Positions 1 to 8,201 of a DNA stretch of 64,000 nucleotides are shown in pieces. Position 1 is the first letter of the stretch. Each line of letters starts with the position of its first letter. Made by a program: the position numbers and the translations under genes. The stretch comes from Alicyclobacillus mali NBRC 102425. GTDB lineage: Bacteria; Bacillota; Bacilli; Alicyclobacillales; Alicyclobacillaceae. The stretch covers positions 58,720 through 122,719 of the forward strand of contig NZ_BCSG01000017.1 in assembly GCF_001570745.1 (NCBI RefSeq), written 5' to 3'. The notes below the pieces were generated by a model. The model made no database searches. It saw only the letters and a list, made by a program, of their open reading frames with translations, and was not told the origin of the DNA.

Positions 1-1734
1 AACGCGAGCCAGACCGTCACGGCGTCGGTCATTCTGCACGTGCAGAACCCAACGGCTTTGCAGAACTATATCCAGCAGACGGAGACACCGGGCAGTGCGC
101 AGTATCACAAGTTTTTGACGACCAGCCAATTCGCCGCGCAGTTCGCGCCGTCGTCTCAGACCATTCAGCAGATTGAACAGGAACTTCAGCAGTACGGCCT
201 GCAGGTGGTGAGCGTCAGCGCGGATCACCTGGATCTGCAGGTGCAGGGGACCATTCAGCAGTTTGACAACGCGTTCAACACCGTGATCGACCTGTTCAAG
301 GCGAATGGCCAGGTGTTCCGGGCGCCGAAAAAGCCGCCACAAATTCCGGTGGCGCTCCTCACCAACGTGCTCGCGGTGGTGGGGCTCGATACGGCCAACG
401 CGGCACAGTCGCTCACCGTGAAGACGCCGAATGTGTCAGGGATGCCGTCCCCGAAAGCGGTGCTCCCGCAGGGAGGCAGCACGGCGACGGGCACGCCGGG
501 GAGCTACACCGTCGGCGACACGGCGAATCGCTACGACATCAATCCACTCTATCAAAAGGGCATCACGGGCAAGGGCGAGACGGTCGGCATTGTGACGCTG
601 TCGAGCTTTAACCCGCAGGACGCCTACACCTACTGGAAGGGCATCGGCCTGCACGTCTCGCAGAACCGCATTCAGATGGTGAACGTCGACGGAGGCGGCC
701 AGATGGATGATGGCTCGGTCGAGACGACGCTCGACGTCGAGCAGGCGGGTGGCCTTGCGCCGGACGCCAATGTCGTCGTGTACGACGCGCCCAACACGGA
801 TCAGGGCTTTATCGACGCGTTCTACCAGGCGGTCTCCGACAACCAGGTGGACTCGTTGTCCGTGAGCTGGGGGCAGCCGGAGATCGACTATTTGCCTCAG
901 ATGAACCAGGGCCAGTCGTATGTCGATGAGCTGCTCGCGTTCACGCAGGCGTTCATGGAGGCGGCGGCACAGGGCATCTCCGTCTATGCGGCCGCCGGAG
1001 ACTCGGGTGCCTACGACACCGCTCGCGATTTCCCGCCTTCGCAGGGATTCTCTACGCCGCTGACGGTCGACTTCCCGGCGTCGGATCCGTTCGTCACGGC
1101 CGCGGGTGGCACGACGGTGCCGTTTTCCGCCACGTTCTCGCTCGGCAAAGTCAACATCACGCAGCAGCAGCCGTGGTCGTGGCAGTACTTGCAGAATCTC
1201 GGCTATCAAGGACTGTTCCCCATCGGGACAGGCGGTGGCGTGAGCGTCATCTTTCCGCGCCCGTGGTATCAGAATGGCGTGAGCGGCGTCCAGAACAGCG
1301 CGGCGAATCAGGCGTTCACCGACTCGCAGGGCGTGCTGTACGGATCTCCCTTCACCTACAACCTGCCGAGCAATTACGCGGGTCGCAACCTGCCGGACGT
1401 CTCGATGGACGCGGATCCGGAGACGGGCTATCTCGTGTACTGGAGCGCGGGGGGCGGCTGGCTCGCGGGCTACGGTGGCACGAGCTTTGTGGCGCCGCAG
1501 CTGAACGGCATCACGGCGCTCATCGATCAGTACGTCGGCGGCCGCGTCGGCTTCCTAGATCCGGTCTTCTACCAACTCATGCAGCAGAATGGGTACGGGG
1601 CGAATCAGCCGTTCAACGACCTGACGACAGGGAACAACTGGTATTGGTCCGCTGTGTCCGGGTACGATCCGGCCTCCGGAATTGGCACGCCGAACGTCGC
1701 CAACCTGGCGCAGGCCATCAAGTCGATGGGCTGA
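1..1734 (+). CDS. Sedolisin-family (S53, kumamolisin-like) secreted acid protease, 5' end missing
   Basis: Serine-carboxyl peptidase of family S53, active outside the cell at low pH. The reading frame is open from base 1, upstream of the GTG at 40, and what precedes it (ending VILHVQN) fits the propeptide, so the gene starts outside the window and the signal peptide is not seen. Numbering from the GTG at 40, the propeptide runs to about residue 150. The catalytic Glu228 and Asp232 lie in ETTLD (four apart, as in kumamolisin), the oxyanion Asp321 in AAAGDSG, and the nucleophile Ser482 in GGTSFVAP. The C-terminal calcium-site region is GYDPASGIGTP. The family assignment is firm; the substrate is not known. 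No clear terminator follows. Confidence 0.95.
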   Translation, partial: NASQTVTASVILHVQNPTALQNYIQQTETPGSAQYHKFLTTSQFAAQFAPSSQTIQQIEQELQQYGLQVVSVSADHLDLQVQGTIQQFDNAFNTVIDLFKANGQVFRAPKKPPQIPVALLTNVLAVVGLDTANAAQSLTVKTPNVSGMPSPKAVLPQGGSTATGTPGSYTVGDTANRYDINPLYQKGITGKGETVGIVTLSSFNPQDAYTYWKGIGLHVSQNRIQMVNVDGGGQMDDGSVETTLDVEQAGGLAPDANVVVYDAPNTDQGFIDAFYQAVSDNQVDSLSVSWGQPEIDYLPQMNQGQSYVDELLAFTQAFMEAAAQGISVYAAAGDSGAYDTARDFPPSQGFSTPLTVDFPASDPFVTAAGGTTVPFSATFSLGKVNITQQQPWSWQYLQNLGYQGLFPIGTGGGVSVIFPRPWYQNGVSGVQNSAANQAFTDSQGVLYGSPFTYNLPSNYAGRNLPDVSMDADPETGYLVYWSAGGGWLAGYGGTSFVAPQLNGITALIDQYVGGRVGFLDPVFYQLMQQNGYGANQPFNDLTTGNNWYWSAVSGYDPASGIGTPNVANLAQAIKSMG

Positions 1735-1814
1735 GATGCATCACCTCCGAGGCGCCGCTGGCTTCTCGGCCGGCGGTGCAAAAGGGGCGCGATGAGGTGT
1801 TTGCGATTGCTTGG

Positions 1815-1828
1815 GTATACAAGTATAC
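1815..1828. promoter_or_regulatory. Candidate GntR-type operator (two GTATAC half-sites)
   Basis: GTATAC occurs at 1815-1820 and again at 1823-1828, separated by AA; each unit is itself a palindrome. TTGTATACAA-like dyads are typical operators of FCD-type GntR regulators. The site lies about 45 bases upstream of the GntR start at 1871, next to a TACAAT element, so autoregulation of the regulator-SDR-glucuronidase operon is likely. The binding protein is inferred from position only. Confidence 0.5.
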
Positions 1829-1870
1829 GGTACAATATCGATCGACTTGGGTCTGCGAGGAGGTGGAGGC

Positions 1871-2575
1871 GTGATCGCAGGTGTGACCTACGGTGTGGCC
1901 AAGAAGACGCTTGGAGAGCAGGCGTACGAGGCCATCCGCGAGGAGATTTTGTCGCTTCGGCTGCATCCGGGGCAGACGGTCTACGAGTCGGATTTCACGC
2001 GCATGTTGAACATGAGCCGCACGCCGGTGCGCGAAGCGGTGCGCGCGCTTGCGATGGAGCGGCTGATTGAGGTGCTGCCCCAGCGGGGCATGAAGGTGGC
2101 GCTGATTTCGGAGCGGCAGGTGGAAGAGACCCGATTCGTCCGGGAGAGCCTGGAGCTTTCGGTCATCCGCCGCGTCGCGGAGGACGTCGCGCGGGACGCG
2201 TCGGTGCGCGCCCGGCTGGAGAGGGAGATGGCGAGATCGCTCCAGGACCAGCGGGAGGCGGCCGAGGCGGGGAATGCGCTTCAATTCATGCATGCGGATG
2301 ATGCGTTTCACCAGATCTTTCTGCAGCACTTCGACAACGAGACGCTCACGGCCATCGTGGCGCAGATGCGGGGGCATTTGAACCGGGTGCGGATGCTTTC
2401 GCTGTTCGAGCCGGAGCGGATGAAGCGGCTCGTCGGTGAGCATGAGCGGGTCGCCGAGGCGGTGCTTTCGGGCGATGCCGATAAGTCTGCGGAGGCGATG
2501 CAGCATCACCTGGCGAAGCTGATGGAAGATCTGCCTGGAATCAAAGCTCGCCATCCGGCGTTCTTTGGCCCCTGA
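1871..2575 (+). CDS. GntR/FCD-family transcriptional regulator of the glucuronoxylan operon
   Basis: A DNA-binding repressor-type protein of 234 residues. The N-terminal winged helix (about residues 8-75) contains LGEQAYEAIREEIL and the recognition segment MSRTPVREAVRALAMERLIEV. The C-terminal all-helical FCD ligand domain (about 85-220) contains the family's Asp/His pattern (HADDAFHQIFL). I chose the GTG at 1871 because AGGAGGTG lies 7 bases upstream; an in-frame TTG at 1811 lacks such a site and overlaps the putative operator. The gene is followed after 22 bases by the SDR gene and then GH67, so it probably senses a uronate intermediate (inference, UxuR-like). Confidence 0.85.
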   Translation: MIAGVTYGVAKKTLGEQAYEAIREEILSLRLHPGQTVYESDFTRMLNMSRTPVREAVRALAMERLIEVLPQRGMKVALISERQVEETRFVRESLELSVIRRVAEDVARDASVRARLEREMARSLQDQREAAEAGNALQFMHADDAFHQIFLQHFDNETLTAIVAQMRGHLNRVRMLSLFEPERMKRLVGEHERVAEAVLSGDADKSAEAMQHHLAKLMEDLPGIKARHPAFFGP

Positions 2576-2597
2576 CCGGCGCGCGGAGGTGCAGCAC

Positions 2598-3365
2598 ATG
2601 CGGTTACAAGATAAGGTGGCGCTCGTCACGGGCGGCGGGCGGGGTATTGGCGCGGCGATTGCCCGCCGGTTCGCGCAGGAGGGCGCCGACGTCTGCCTCG
2701 TCAGCCGGACGCAGGCTGAGATCGAGGCACAGGCGCAGTGGATCGCGTCGCAAACGGGGCGCGCCGCGTTGCCGGTGGTGTGCGATGTGTCGAATCCGGC
2801 GGACGTCGAGCGCGCGGTGGCGGCCGCCGAGGAGCGCTTTGGCCGGATCGACATTCTGGTCAACGCCGCGGGCATCTCCGTCGCGGCCCCTTCCACGGAT
2901 CTCTCCTTCGAGCGATGGAAGGCGTGCCTGAACATCAACCTCGATGGGACGTTTCTGTTCTGCCAGGCGGCTGCGCGCGGGATGATTGCGCGCGGGCAGG
3001 GCGGAAAGATCATCAACATCACGTCCATCGTGGCGCACGCAGGGATCCCGGAGCGGGCGACGTATGCGGCGAGCAAGGGCGGCGTGCGGCAGCTCACGCA
3101 GGCGCTCGCGGTCGAGTGGGCGAAGCACAACATCCAGGTGAACGCCATCAGTCCGGGCTTCATCATGACGGAGATTGTGCGCGATTACATCCAGCGCGGC
3201 ATTCACAAGCCCGAGAAGCTCGTCGCGCGCATCCCAGCCGGCCGTATGGGCCAGCCAGACGACATCGCGGGCCCAGCGGTGTTTCTCGCCTCAAGCGATT
3301 CCGACTACGTCACGGGCACCATTCTCATCGCCGATGGTGGTTTTCTCGCCAACGGCTACGTGTGA
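2598..3365 (+). CDS. SDR-family NAD(P)-dependent oxidoreductase, probable uronate-pathway dehydrogenase
   Basis: Classical short-chain dehydrogenase, 255 residues. The Rossmann motif TGGGRGIG is near residue 12, NAAG near 90, the catalytic Ser is in NITSIV and the Tyr/Lys pair in YAASK. The ATG at 2598 follows GGAGGT by 7 bases. It sits between a GntR regulator and alpha-glucuronidase, with the latter starting 11 bases downstream. SDR-type mannonate/fructuronate oxidoreductases (the Bacillus UxuB kind) occur in such operons, so reduction of fructuronate is the favoured guess, but the sequence alone also allows a gluconate 5-dehydrogenase-like role. Confidence 0.85.
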   Translation: MRLQDKVALVTGGGRGIGAAIARRFAQEGADVCLVSRTQAEIEAQAQWIASQTGRAALPVVCDVSNPADVERAVAAAEERFGRIDILVNAAGISVAAPSTDLSFERWKACLNINLDGTFLFCQAAARGMIARGQGGKIINITSIVAHAGIPERATYAASKGGVRQLTQALAVEWAKHNIQVNAISPGFIMTEIVRDYIQRGIHKPEKLVARIPAGRMGQPDDIAGPAVFLASSDSDYVTGTILIADGGFLANGYV

Positions 3366-3376
3366 GGTGAAGCTCC

Positions 3377-5449
3377 TTGACAAACATCCCTGAGGCCGAT
3401 CTCGACTACCGCGCGTGGCTGCAGGAGAGCTCACTGCCCCACAGCGCACCGGAGGTGGCGCGGCGGATGGCGGTATACGGCCCAGCTGATGATCCGGTGC
3501 TTCGCACCGCGGCGGCGGAGTGGGCGCGCGCGGTTCGCGCGGCGTGCGGAGAAAGCCCCGAGCCTCTGGCGGCAGATCCGGGTGGTGCGCCGAGCACACC
3601 GTGCATCGTCATGGGGCTTCTGTCGGCGATGCCGCGCGGGCTTCGTGAAGACGCGCAGGCCGCGCTCGCCAGCGCGCTTTCGGACGAGGCGTACGCCATC
3701 CTGCCGGTGGACGGGCAGGGTGCCGCGGTCGTGTCGCGGACGCCCGCTGGCGTGCTGTATGGCGTGTTCCACCTGATTCGCCGCCTGCGGCTTTGCGAAC
3801 CGCTCCACGAGGCTTGCGTCTCCTCACCCAAGAACGCCTGGCGCATGCTGGACCACTGGGACAACGCCGACGGCACGATTGAGCGCGGATACGCGGGGAA
3901 ATCGCTGTTTTTTCGCGGTGGGCAAATCGATTTTGACGAGGCGCGCGTGCGGGACTACGCGCGGCTTTTGGCATCCATCGGTGTGAACGCCATCGCTATC
4001 AACAACGTCAACGTGCACGAGACCGAGACGCGCTTCCTCAAGGAGGCGCATCTGCCGGGTGCCGCACGGCTGGCCAACGTGTTCCGCCCGTACGGCATCC
4101 GGATGTTCCTTAGCGTCAACTTCGCGAGCCCCGTCGATCTCGGCGACCTGCCGACCGCAGATCCGCTCGATCCGCGCGTCGAGGACTGGTGGTGCGCGGC
4201 GGCGGATCGCATCTATGCACACATCCCGGACTTCGGCGGCTTCCTCGTGAAAGCGGACTCCGAGTTCCGGCCCGGTCCCTTCACCTACGGGCGCGATCAC
4301 GCCGATGGCGCGAACATGCTCGCCCGAGCGCTGGCGCCTCACGGCGGCGTGGTCATCTGGCGGGCCTTCGTGTACAACTGCCTCATGGACTGGCGAGATC
4401 GGCGCGCCGACCGCGCCCGGGCGGCGTACGATCACTTCGTGCCGCTCGACGGCCACTTTTTGGACAACGTCCTGATTCAGATCAAGAACGGACCGATGGA
4501 CTTTCAGGTGCGCGAGCCGGTCTCGCCGCTCTTCGGCGGGCTTTCCGACACGAACGTGATGCTCGAATTTCAGATCACGCAGGAGTACACCGGCCAGCAG
4601 CGGCACGTGTGCTATCTTGCGCCGATGTGGAAAGAGGTGCTCGACTTCGACACGCACGCGCGCGGGCCGGGATCGACGGTGGCCGAGATCGCGAGCGGCA
4701 AGCTGTTCGGGCGGCCGCAAGGCGGCGTGGCGGGCGTCGCGAACGTGGGCGACGATGTCAACTGGACGGGGCACTCGCTGGCGCAGGCCAACCTGTACGC
4801 GTTCGGCCGCCTCGCCTGGGATCCGTCGCTTGACCCGGCCGAGATCGCGCACGAGTGGGCGAGGCTCACGTACGGCGACGATCCGGATGTCGTCCGCGCG
4901 GTGATGGGCATCCTCATGGCCTCCTGGCCGGCGTACGAGGCGTACACGGCGCCGCTCGGCGTGGGCTGGATGGTGAACCCGGGACACCACGACGGGCCGA
5001 ATCCGGAGGGGTACGAGTACTCGAAGTGGGGCACGTACCATTACGCGGATTGGCAGGGCGTCGGCGTGGATCGGACGATGGCCACGGGCACGGGCTACAC
5101 CGGCCAGTACCACGAGCCGGTGCGAAGTCTGTACGAACACCTGGAGACGTGCCCGGACGAGCTGCTCCTCTTCTTTCACCACGTGCCGTACACGCACGTG
5201 CTGCACTCAGGGAAGACGGTCATCCAGCACATCTACGACGCGCACTTCGACGGCGTCGAGGCGGTAGTCTGGATGATGGAGGCGTGGCGGCGGCTTCAGG
5301 GGCGGATCGATCCCGTCCGCTTCGAGCGCGTTCTCGCGCGGCTCGAGGATCAGATGCAGCGCGCCATCGAGTGGCGGGACGTGATCAACACCTATTTTTA
5401 TCGAAAGTGTGGCATTCCGGACGAACGGGGTCGCCACATCTACCCGTGA
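3377..5449 (+). CDS. aguA: Alpha-glucuronidase, GH67
   Basis: An inverting glycosidase that removes 4-O-methyl-glucuronic acid from the end of xylo-oligosaccharides; cytosolic, with no signal peptide. At 690 residues it has the family's usual length. The general acid is Glu296 in KADSEF, and the catalytic-base residues are Asp375 in KNGPMDFQ and Glu403 in ITQEY. Their spacing (79 and 28) equals that of E285/D364/E392 in the Geobacillus enzyme as I remember it. The TTG start follows GAGGTGA by 6 bases and no better codon is near. It is the third gene of the GntR-SDR-aguA operon. The encoded pathway liberates glucuronate, but no xylanase or uxaC/uxuA lies in the window. Confidence 0.95.
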   Translation: MTNIPEADLDYRAWLQESSLPHSAPEVARRMAVYGPADDPVLRTAAAEWARAVRAACGESPEPLAADPGGAPSTPCIVMGLLSAMPRGLREDAQAALASALSDEAYAILPVDGQGAAVVSRTPAGVLYGVFHLIRRLRLCEPLHEACVSSPKNAWRMLDHWDNADGTIERGYAGKSLFFRGGQIDFDEARVRDYARLLASIGVNAIAINNVNVHETETRFLKEAHLPGAARLANVFRPYGIRMFLSVNFASPVDLGDLPTADPLDPRVEDWWCAAADRIYAHIPDFGGFLVKADSEFRPGPFTYGRDHADGANMLARALAPHGGVVIWRAFVYNCLMDWRDRRADRARAAYDHFVPLDGHFLDNVLIQIKNGPMDFQVREPVSPLFGGLSDTNVMLEFQITQEYTGQQRHVCYLAPMWKEVLDFDTHARGPGSTVAEIASGKLFGRPQGGVAGVANVGDDVNWTGHSLAQANLYAFGRLAWDPSLDPAEIAHEWARLTYGDDPDVVRAVMGILMASWPAYEAYTAPLGVGWMVNPGHHDGPNPEGYEYSKWGTYHYADWQGVGVDRTMATGTGYTGQYHEPVRSLYEHLETCPDELLLFFHHVPYTHVLHSGKTVIQHIYDAHFDGVEAVVWMMEAWRRLQGRIDPVRFERVLARLEDQMQRAIEWRDVINTYFYRKCGIPDERGRHIYP

Positions 5450-5511
5450 GCAGGGATTCGGTTCATCGGCCGAGAAGGATACGGCGAATGTTGGCCGATG
5501 GAGGGGTTTCT

Positions 5512-6174
5512 GTGGCGTCGTCTCCAACGAGGAAGCGGATTGGGTGGGGTGGTGGCGCGGTCTTTTCGGCGGCCGTGCTGTACGTGGTGTACATGGCCTA
5601 CGCGAGCTTCATCGCGGATCCGGGGGATGTGTCGTTCCTCGCCCATAAGACGGGGCTTCACCGCCATTTGTCACATGGGGCGTGGCTCGTCGCCCTTCAC
5701 ATTCACATAGCGAGCGCGCTCGTGGCCATCCTGGCGGGCGCGCTCAATTTCGCCTGGACGCGGGCGCGCGCGCACCTGGTGCTGCATCGCGCCGTGGGCT
5801 ATGTATACCTCGCGGGCGTCCTCGGCGTGGACGGGACGAGCGGTTATCTCGCGCCCGAGGCGACGGGCGGCGAGTTGGTCACCGTCGCGTTCAATCTCTT
5901 GAACGTGTACTGGTTGGTCACGGCGTTTCTGGTGTACTGGATGGCCCGAAAGCGCCGCCCTGACGCGCACAGGCGCTGGACGGTGCGGAGCTACGTGTTT
6001 CTCGACACCAACGCGCTGAACCGCGGATTCACCTGGCTGGGCGTTCACGCCGCGGGGCTCTCATTTGACGCGGCGTATGCCACCGCGGTTTGCCTGAGCA
6101 TCGTGGTGAACGTTGCGCTGGGCGAGGTCCTGGCGCGAACGCTGTATCCCTGCACCTCCGGGCGGCGCGCATGA
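5512..6174 (+). CDS. DUF2306-like multi-pass membrane protein
   Basis: A 220-residue integral membrane protein of the DUF2306 (YozB-like) type, function unknown. About six hydrophobic segments are visible, beginning with AVFSAAVLYVVYMAYASF. Conserved-looking His residues flank membrane segments (HRHLSHGAW, LHIHIA, LHRAVGYVYL), and the HRRWTVRSY motif near residue 165 is characteristic of the family. I chose the GTG at 5512 because GGAGGGG lies 6-7 bases upstream; an ATG at 5488 is in frame but lacks a good ribosome site. It lies 62 bases after aguA on the same strand and ends before a strong hairpin. No evidence ties it to xylan use. Confidence 0.7.
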   Translation: MASSPTRKRIGWGGGAVFSAAVLYVVYMAYASFIADPGDVSFLAHKTGLHRHLSHGAWLVALHIHIASALVAILAGALNFAWTRARAHLVLHRAVGYVYLAGVLGVDGTSGYLAPEATGGELVTVAFNLLNVYWLVTAFLVYWMARKRRPDAHRRWTVRSYVFLDTNALNRGFTWLGVHAAGLSFDAAYATAVCLSIVVNVALGEVLARTLYPCTSGRRA

Positions 6175-6194
6175 GGTCTTGCGCCTGCAAAGCG

Positions 6195-6221
6195 AAACGG
6201 GGCCCGCACTGGGCCCCGTTT
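6195..6221. terminator. Bidirectional rho-independent terminator
   Basis: An 11-bp perfect stem, AAACGGGGCCC (6195-6205) and its complement (6211-6221), with a 5-base loop. T/A runs on both sides serve the plus-strand DUF2306 gene and the converging minus-strand symporter. Confidence 0.8.
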
Positions 6222-6245
6222 GCGCGGTGGGGTGTGGCCACCCGA

Positions 6246-7757
6246 TCACGCGGACGTTTCCGCGTCCAAGTGGTAGTCGGATGGGCTCGTCTCGTCTTCG
6301 CCGTTCGACAGGCCCATGGCCCGGAAGATGGCGCTGAGGACGATCACAACGATGATGTTGGCGATGAGCGCCCAGATGCCGGCGTACGCGGTCACACCGC
6401 CCACCGCGTAGCTCGTGGACTGGTAGCCGGTGCTCGCCCACATGAGAATGCCGAGCACAATGCCCACCAGCCAGCCGAGGAAGAGCCCGCGGCGGTGGAA
6501 CCAGCGCGTGAACAGGCCAAACACGACGGGCGGCAGCGTCTGCAGGATGAGGATGCCGCCCACCTGCTGCATGCTGATGGCGTACTGCTGCGGGAACCCG
6601 AGGATGAACACGAGCGCCAGCAGGATGATGATGAGCGACACCATCTTCGCCACGCGCGCTTCGTTCGCGTTCGAAGCGTTCGGCGCGAAGAACGCCTTGT
6701 AGATATTGCGCGTGAACAGGTTGGCCGACGCGATGGACATAATGGCCGCCGGCACGAGTGCACCGATGCCAATGGCGGCGAAACCAAAGCCTGCGAACCA
6801 GGTCGGGAACTCCTTTAGGAACAGGAGCGGAACGGCTTCGCTCGTCGACTTGGTGTGAACGCCCGCGGCGAGCGCCATGTAGCCGAGCAGCGCGATGATG
6901 CCGAGCGCAAATGAGTAGGCTGGCAACAGCGCCATGTTGCGCTTCACGACGCGGCGGCTGGAGGCGCTGAACACGCCCGTGACCGCGTGCGGGTAGAGGA
7001 ACAGCGCAAGTGCGGAACCCAATGCGAGCGTCCCGTACGTCGCATACAACTTCGGCGACAGCGCGATGGACCCAGGCGGATGGTGCTTGGCGAGCGCCGC
7101 GGCGGACGCGTGGAAGATGGGTCCGAAGCCGCCCAGCTTGATGGGGATGAGGATGACCGCCACGATGATGGTGATGTAGATCATGAGGTCCTTCACGATG
7201 GCGATCATCGCTGGCGCGCGCAGGCCGCTCGTGTAGGCAAACAGTGCCAGAATGATGAAGGCGATGATGAGCGGCCAGCTTCCTGGGATGCCCATGGCCG
7301 TGATGACGGCCTGCATGCCGGTGAGCTGCAGCGCGATGTAGGGAATCGTCGCGAAGATGCCCGTGAGCGCGACGACAAAGGAGAGCAACTTGTCGCCGTA
7401 GCGCCCCTGCACGAAGTCGGAGGCGGTGACGTAGCCTTTCGCTCGCGCAACGGACCAGAATCTCGGGAGAATCAACAGGAAGATGGGATAGACGACCGTG
7501 GTGTACGGCACGGCGTAGAAGCCGAGCGCGCCCTTTCCGTACATGAGTCCCGGCACGGCGATGAAGGTATAGGCGGTGTACAGATCTCCACCGACGAGGA
7601 ACCACGTGATAAGCGTGCCAAACCGGCGTCCGGCGAGGCCCCATTCCTCCAGATGGGACATATCGCCGCGCCGCCATCTCGCCGCGACAAAGCCGAGAAT
7701 GGCGACAAAGAGAAAGAAAATAATAAAAATAGAGAACGCAGTCCAGTTGATCTGCAT
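6246..7757 (-). CDS. Sodium:solute symporter, monocarboxylate (MctP-like) type
   Basis: SSS-family secondary transporter of 503 residues with about 13 membrane helices, probably taking up a short carboxylate (lactate, pyruvate or acetate type) with Na+ or H+. It starts with a periplasm-to-membrane helix, FSIFIIFFLFVAILGFVAAR, followed by the family's TWFLVGGDLYTAYTF loop and the APAMIAIVKDLMIYITII segment. The ATG at 7757 follows GGGGGTGA. It lies 18 bases downstream of the small DUF3311 gene, an arrangement known for MctP-like permeases. The precise substrate cannot be read from sequence. Confidence 0.85.
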   Translation of the reverse strand: MQINWTAFSIFIIFFLFVAILGFVAARWRRGDMSHLEEWGLAGRRFGTLITWFLVGGDLYTAYTFIAVPGLMYGKGALGFYAVPYTTVVYPIFLLILPRFWSVARAKGYVTASDFVQGRYGDKLLSFVVALTGIFATIPYIALQLTGMQAVITAMGIPGSWPLIIAFIILALFAYTSGLRAPAMIAIVKDLMIYITIIVAVILIPIKLGGFGPIFHASAAALAKHHPPGSIALSPKLYATYGTLALGSALALFLYPHAVTGVFSASSRRVVKRNMALLPAYSFALGIIALLGYMALAAGVHTKSTSEAVPLLFLKEFPTWFAGFGFAAIGIGALVPAAIMSIASANLFTRNIYKAFFAPNASNANEARVAKMVSLIIILLALVFILGFPQQYAISMQQVGGILILQTLPPVVFGLFTRWFHRRGLFLGWLVGIVLGILMWASTGYQSTSYAVGGVTAYAGIWALIANIIVVIVLSAIFRAMGLSNGEDETSPSDYHLDAETSA

Positions 7758-7775
7758 GAACTCACCCCCTTACCC

Positions 7776-7988
7776 TCAGTCGTCTTTGAGGATGTTGTAC
7801 AGAAATGCGGTGATGATGGCCGCGATGATGATCCAGAGCATCTGGTACCAGTAGAAGTACGGGATGCCCCACAGCTCCGGTTTGAGCGATCCGTACAGGC
7901 CCGGGAACAGCGATCCGATGACGGGCGCGAGGATGAGCAGGTACCACCATCGCTTCGCTTTCGTGGACGGCTTCTGCGTGTCGTTCAC
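7776..7988 (-). CDS. DUF3311 small membrane partner of the symporter
   Basis: A 70-residue protein with two hydrophobic segments, YLLILAPVIGSLFPGLYG and YFYWYQMLWIIIAAIITAF. It matches the DUF3311 family, which is encoded directly upstream of SSS symporters. I start it at the GTG at 7988 (protein VNDTQKP), 8 bases after GGAGG; an upstream in-frame start would add a non-conserved tail. It is the first gene of a two-gene operon and probably a stabilising subunit of the permease (inference). Confidence 0.75.
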   Translation of the reverse strand: MNDTQKPSTKAKRWWYLLILAPVIGSLFPGLYGSLKPELWGIPYFYWYQMLWIIIAAIITAFLYNILKDD

Positions 7989-8029
7989 CGTGTGCACCTC
8001 CCTTCCGATTGGCTGGCGCTTGCCCATGT

Positions 8030-8063
8030 AAACAACCGATTGTTTTGTCTCTCCGGCTGTCAA
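8030..8063 (-). promoter_or_regulatory. Candidate promoter/operator of the symporter operon
   Basis: On the minus strand a consensus -35 TTGACA (8058-8063) is followed by a poor -10 and by an A/T-rich dyad, AAACAA-CCGA-TTGTTT (8030-8045), located 42 bases before the DUF3311 start. The dyad sits where the -10 should be, which suggests a regulator-dependent promoter. There is no experimental or family evidence beyond position. Confidence 0.35.
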
Positions 8064-8201
8064 CGCTTACAGATGGGCAGCTCGTCATCATTTATAAGCT
8101 ACGACAGGCTTGTCTGTCAAAGACATGCACTGGAAAGGTGGGCAGCAGTGGCACGCCCGGTTCGCTCGAACCATCGGGGGAGGCGCCGGGCGCAGCGCGC
8201 G

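Noticed and set aside
1749..1785. A terminator after the acid protease
   Set aside because: A GC-rich imperfect hairpin is present but it is followed by AAAA rather than T residues on the coding strand.
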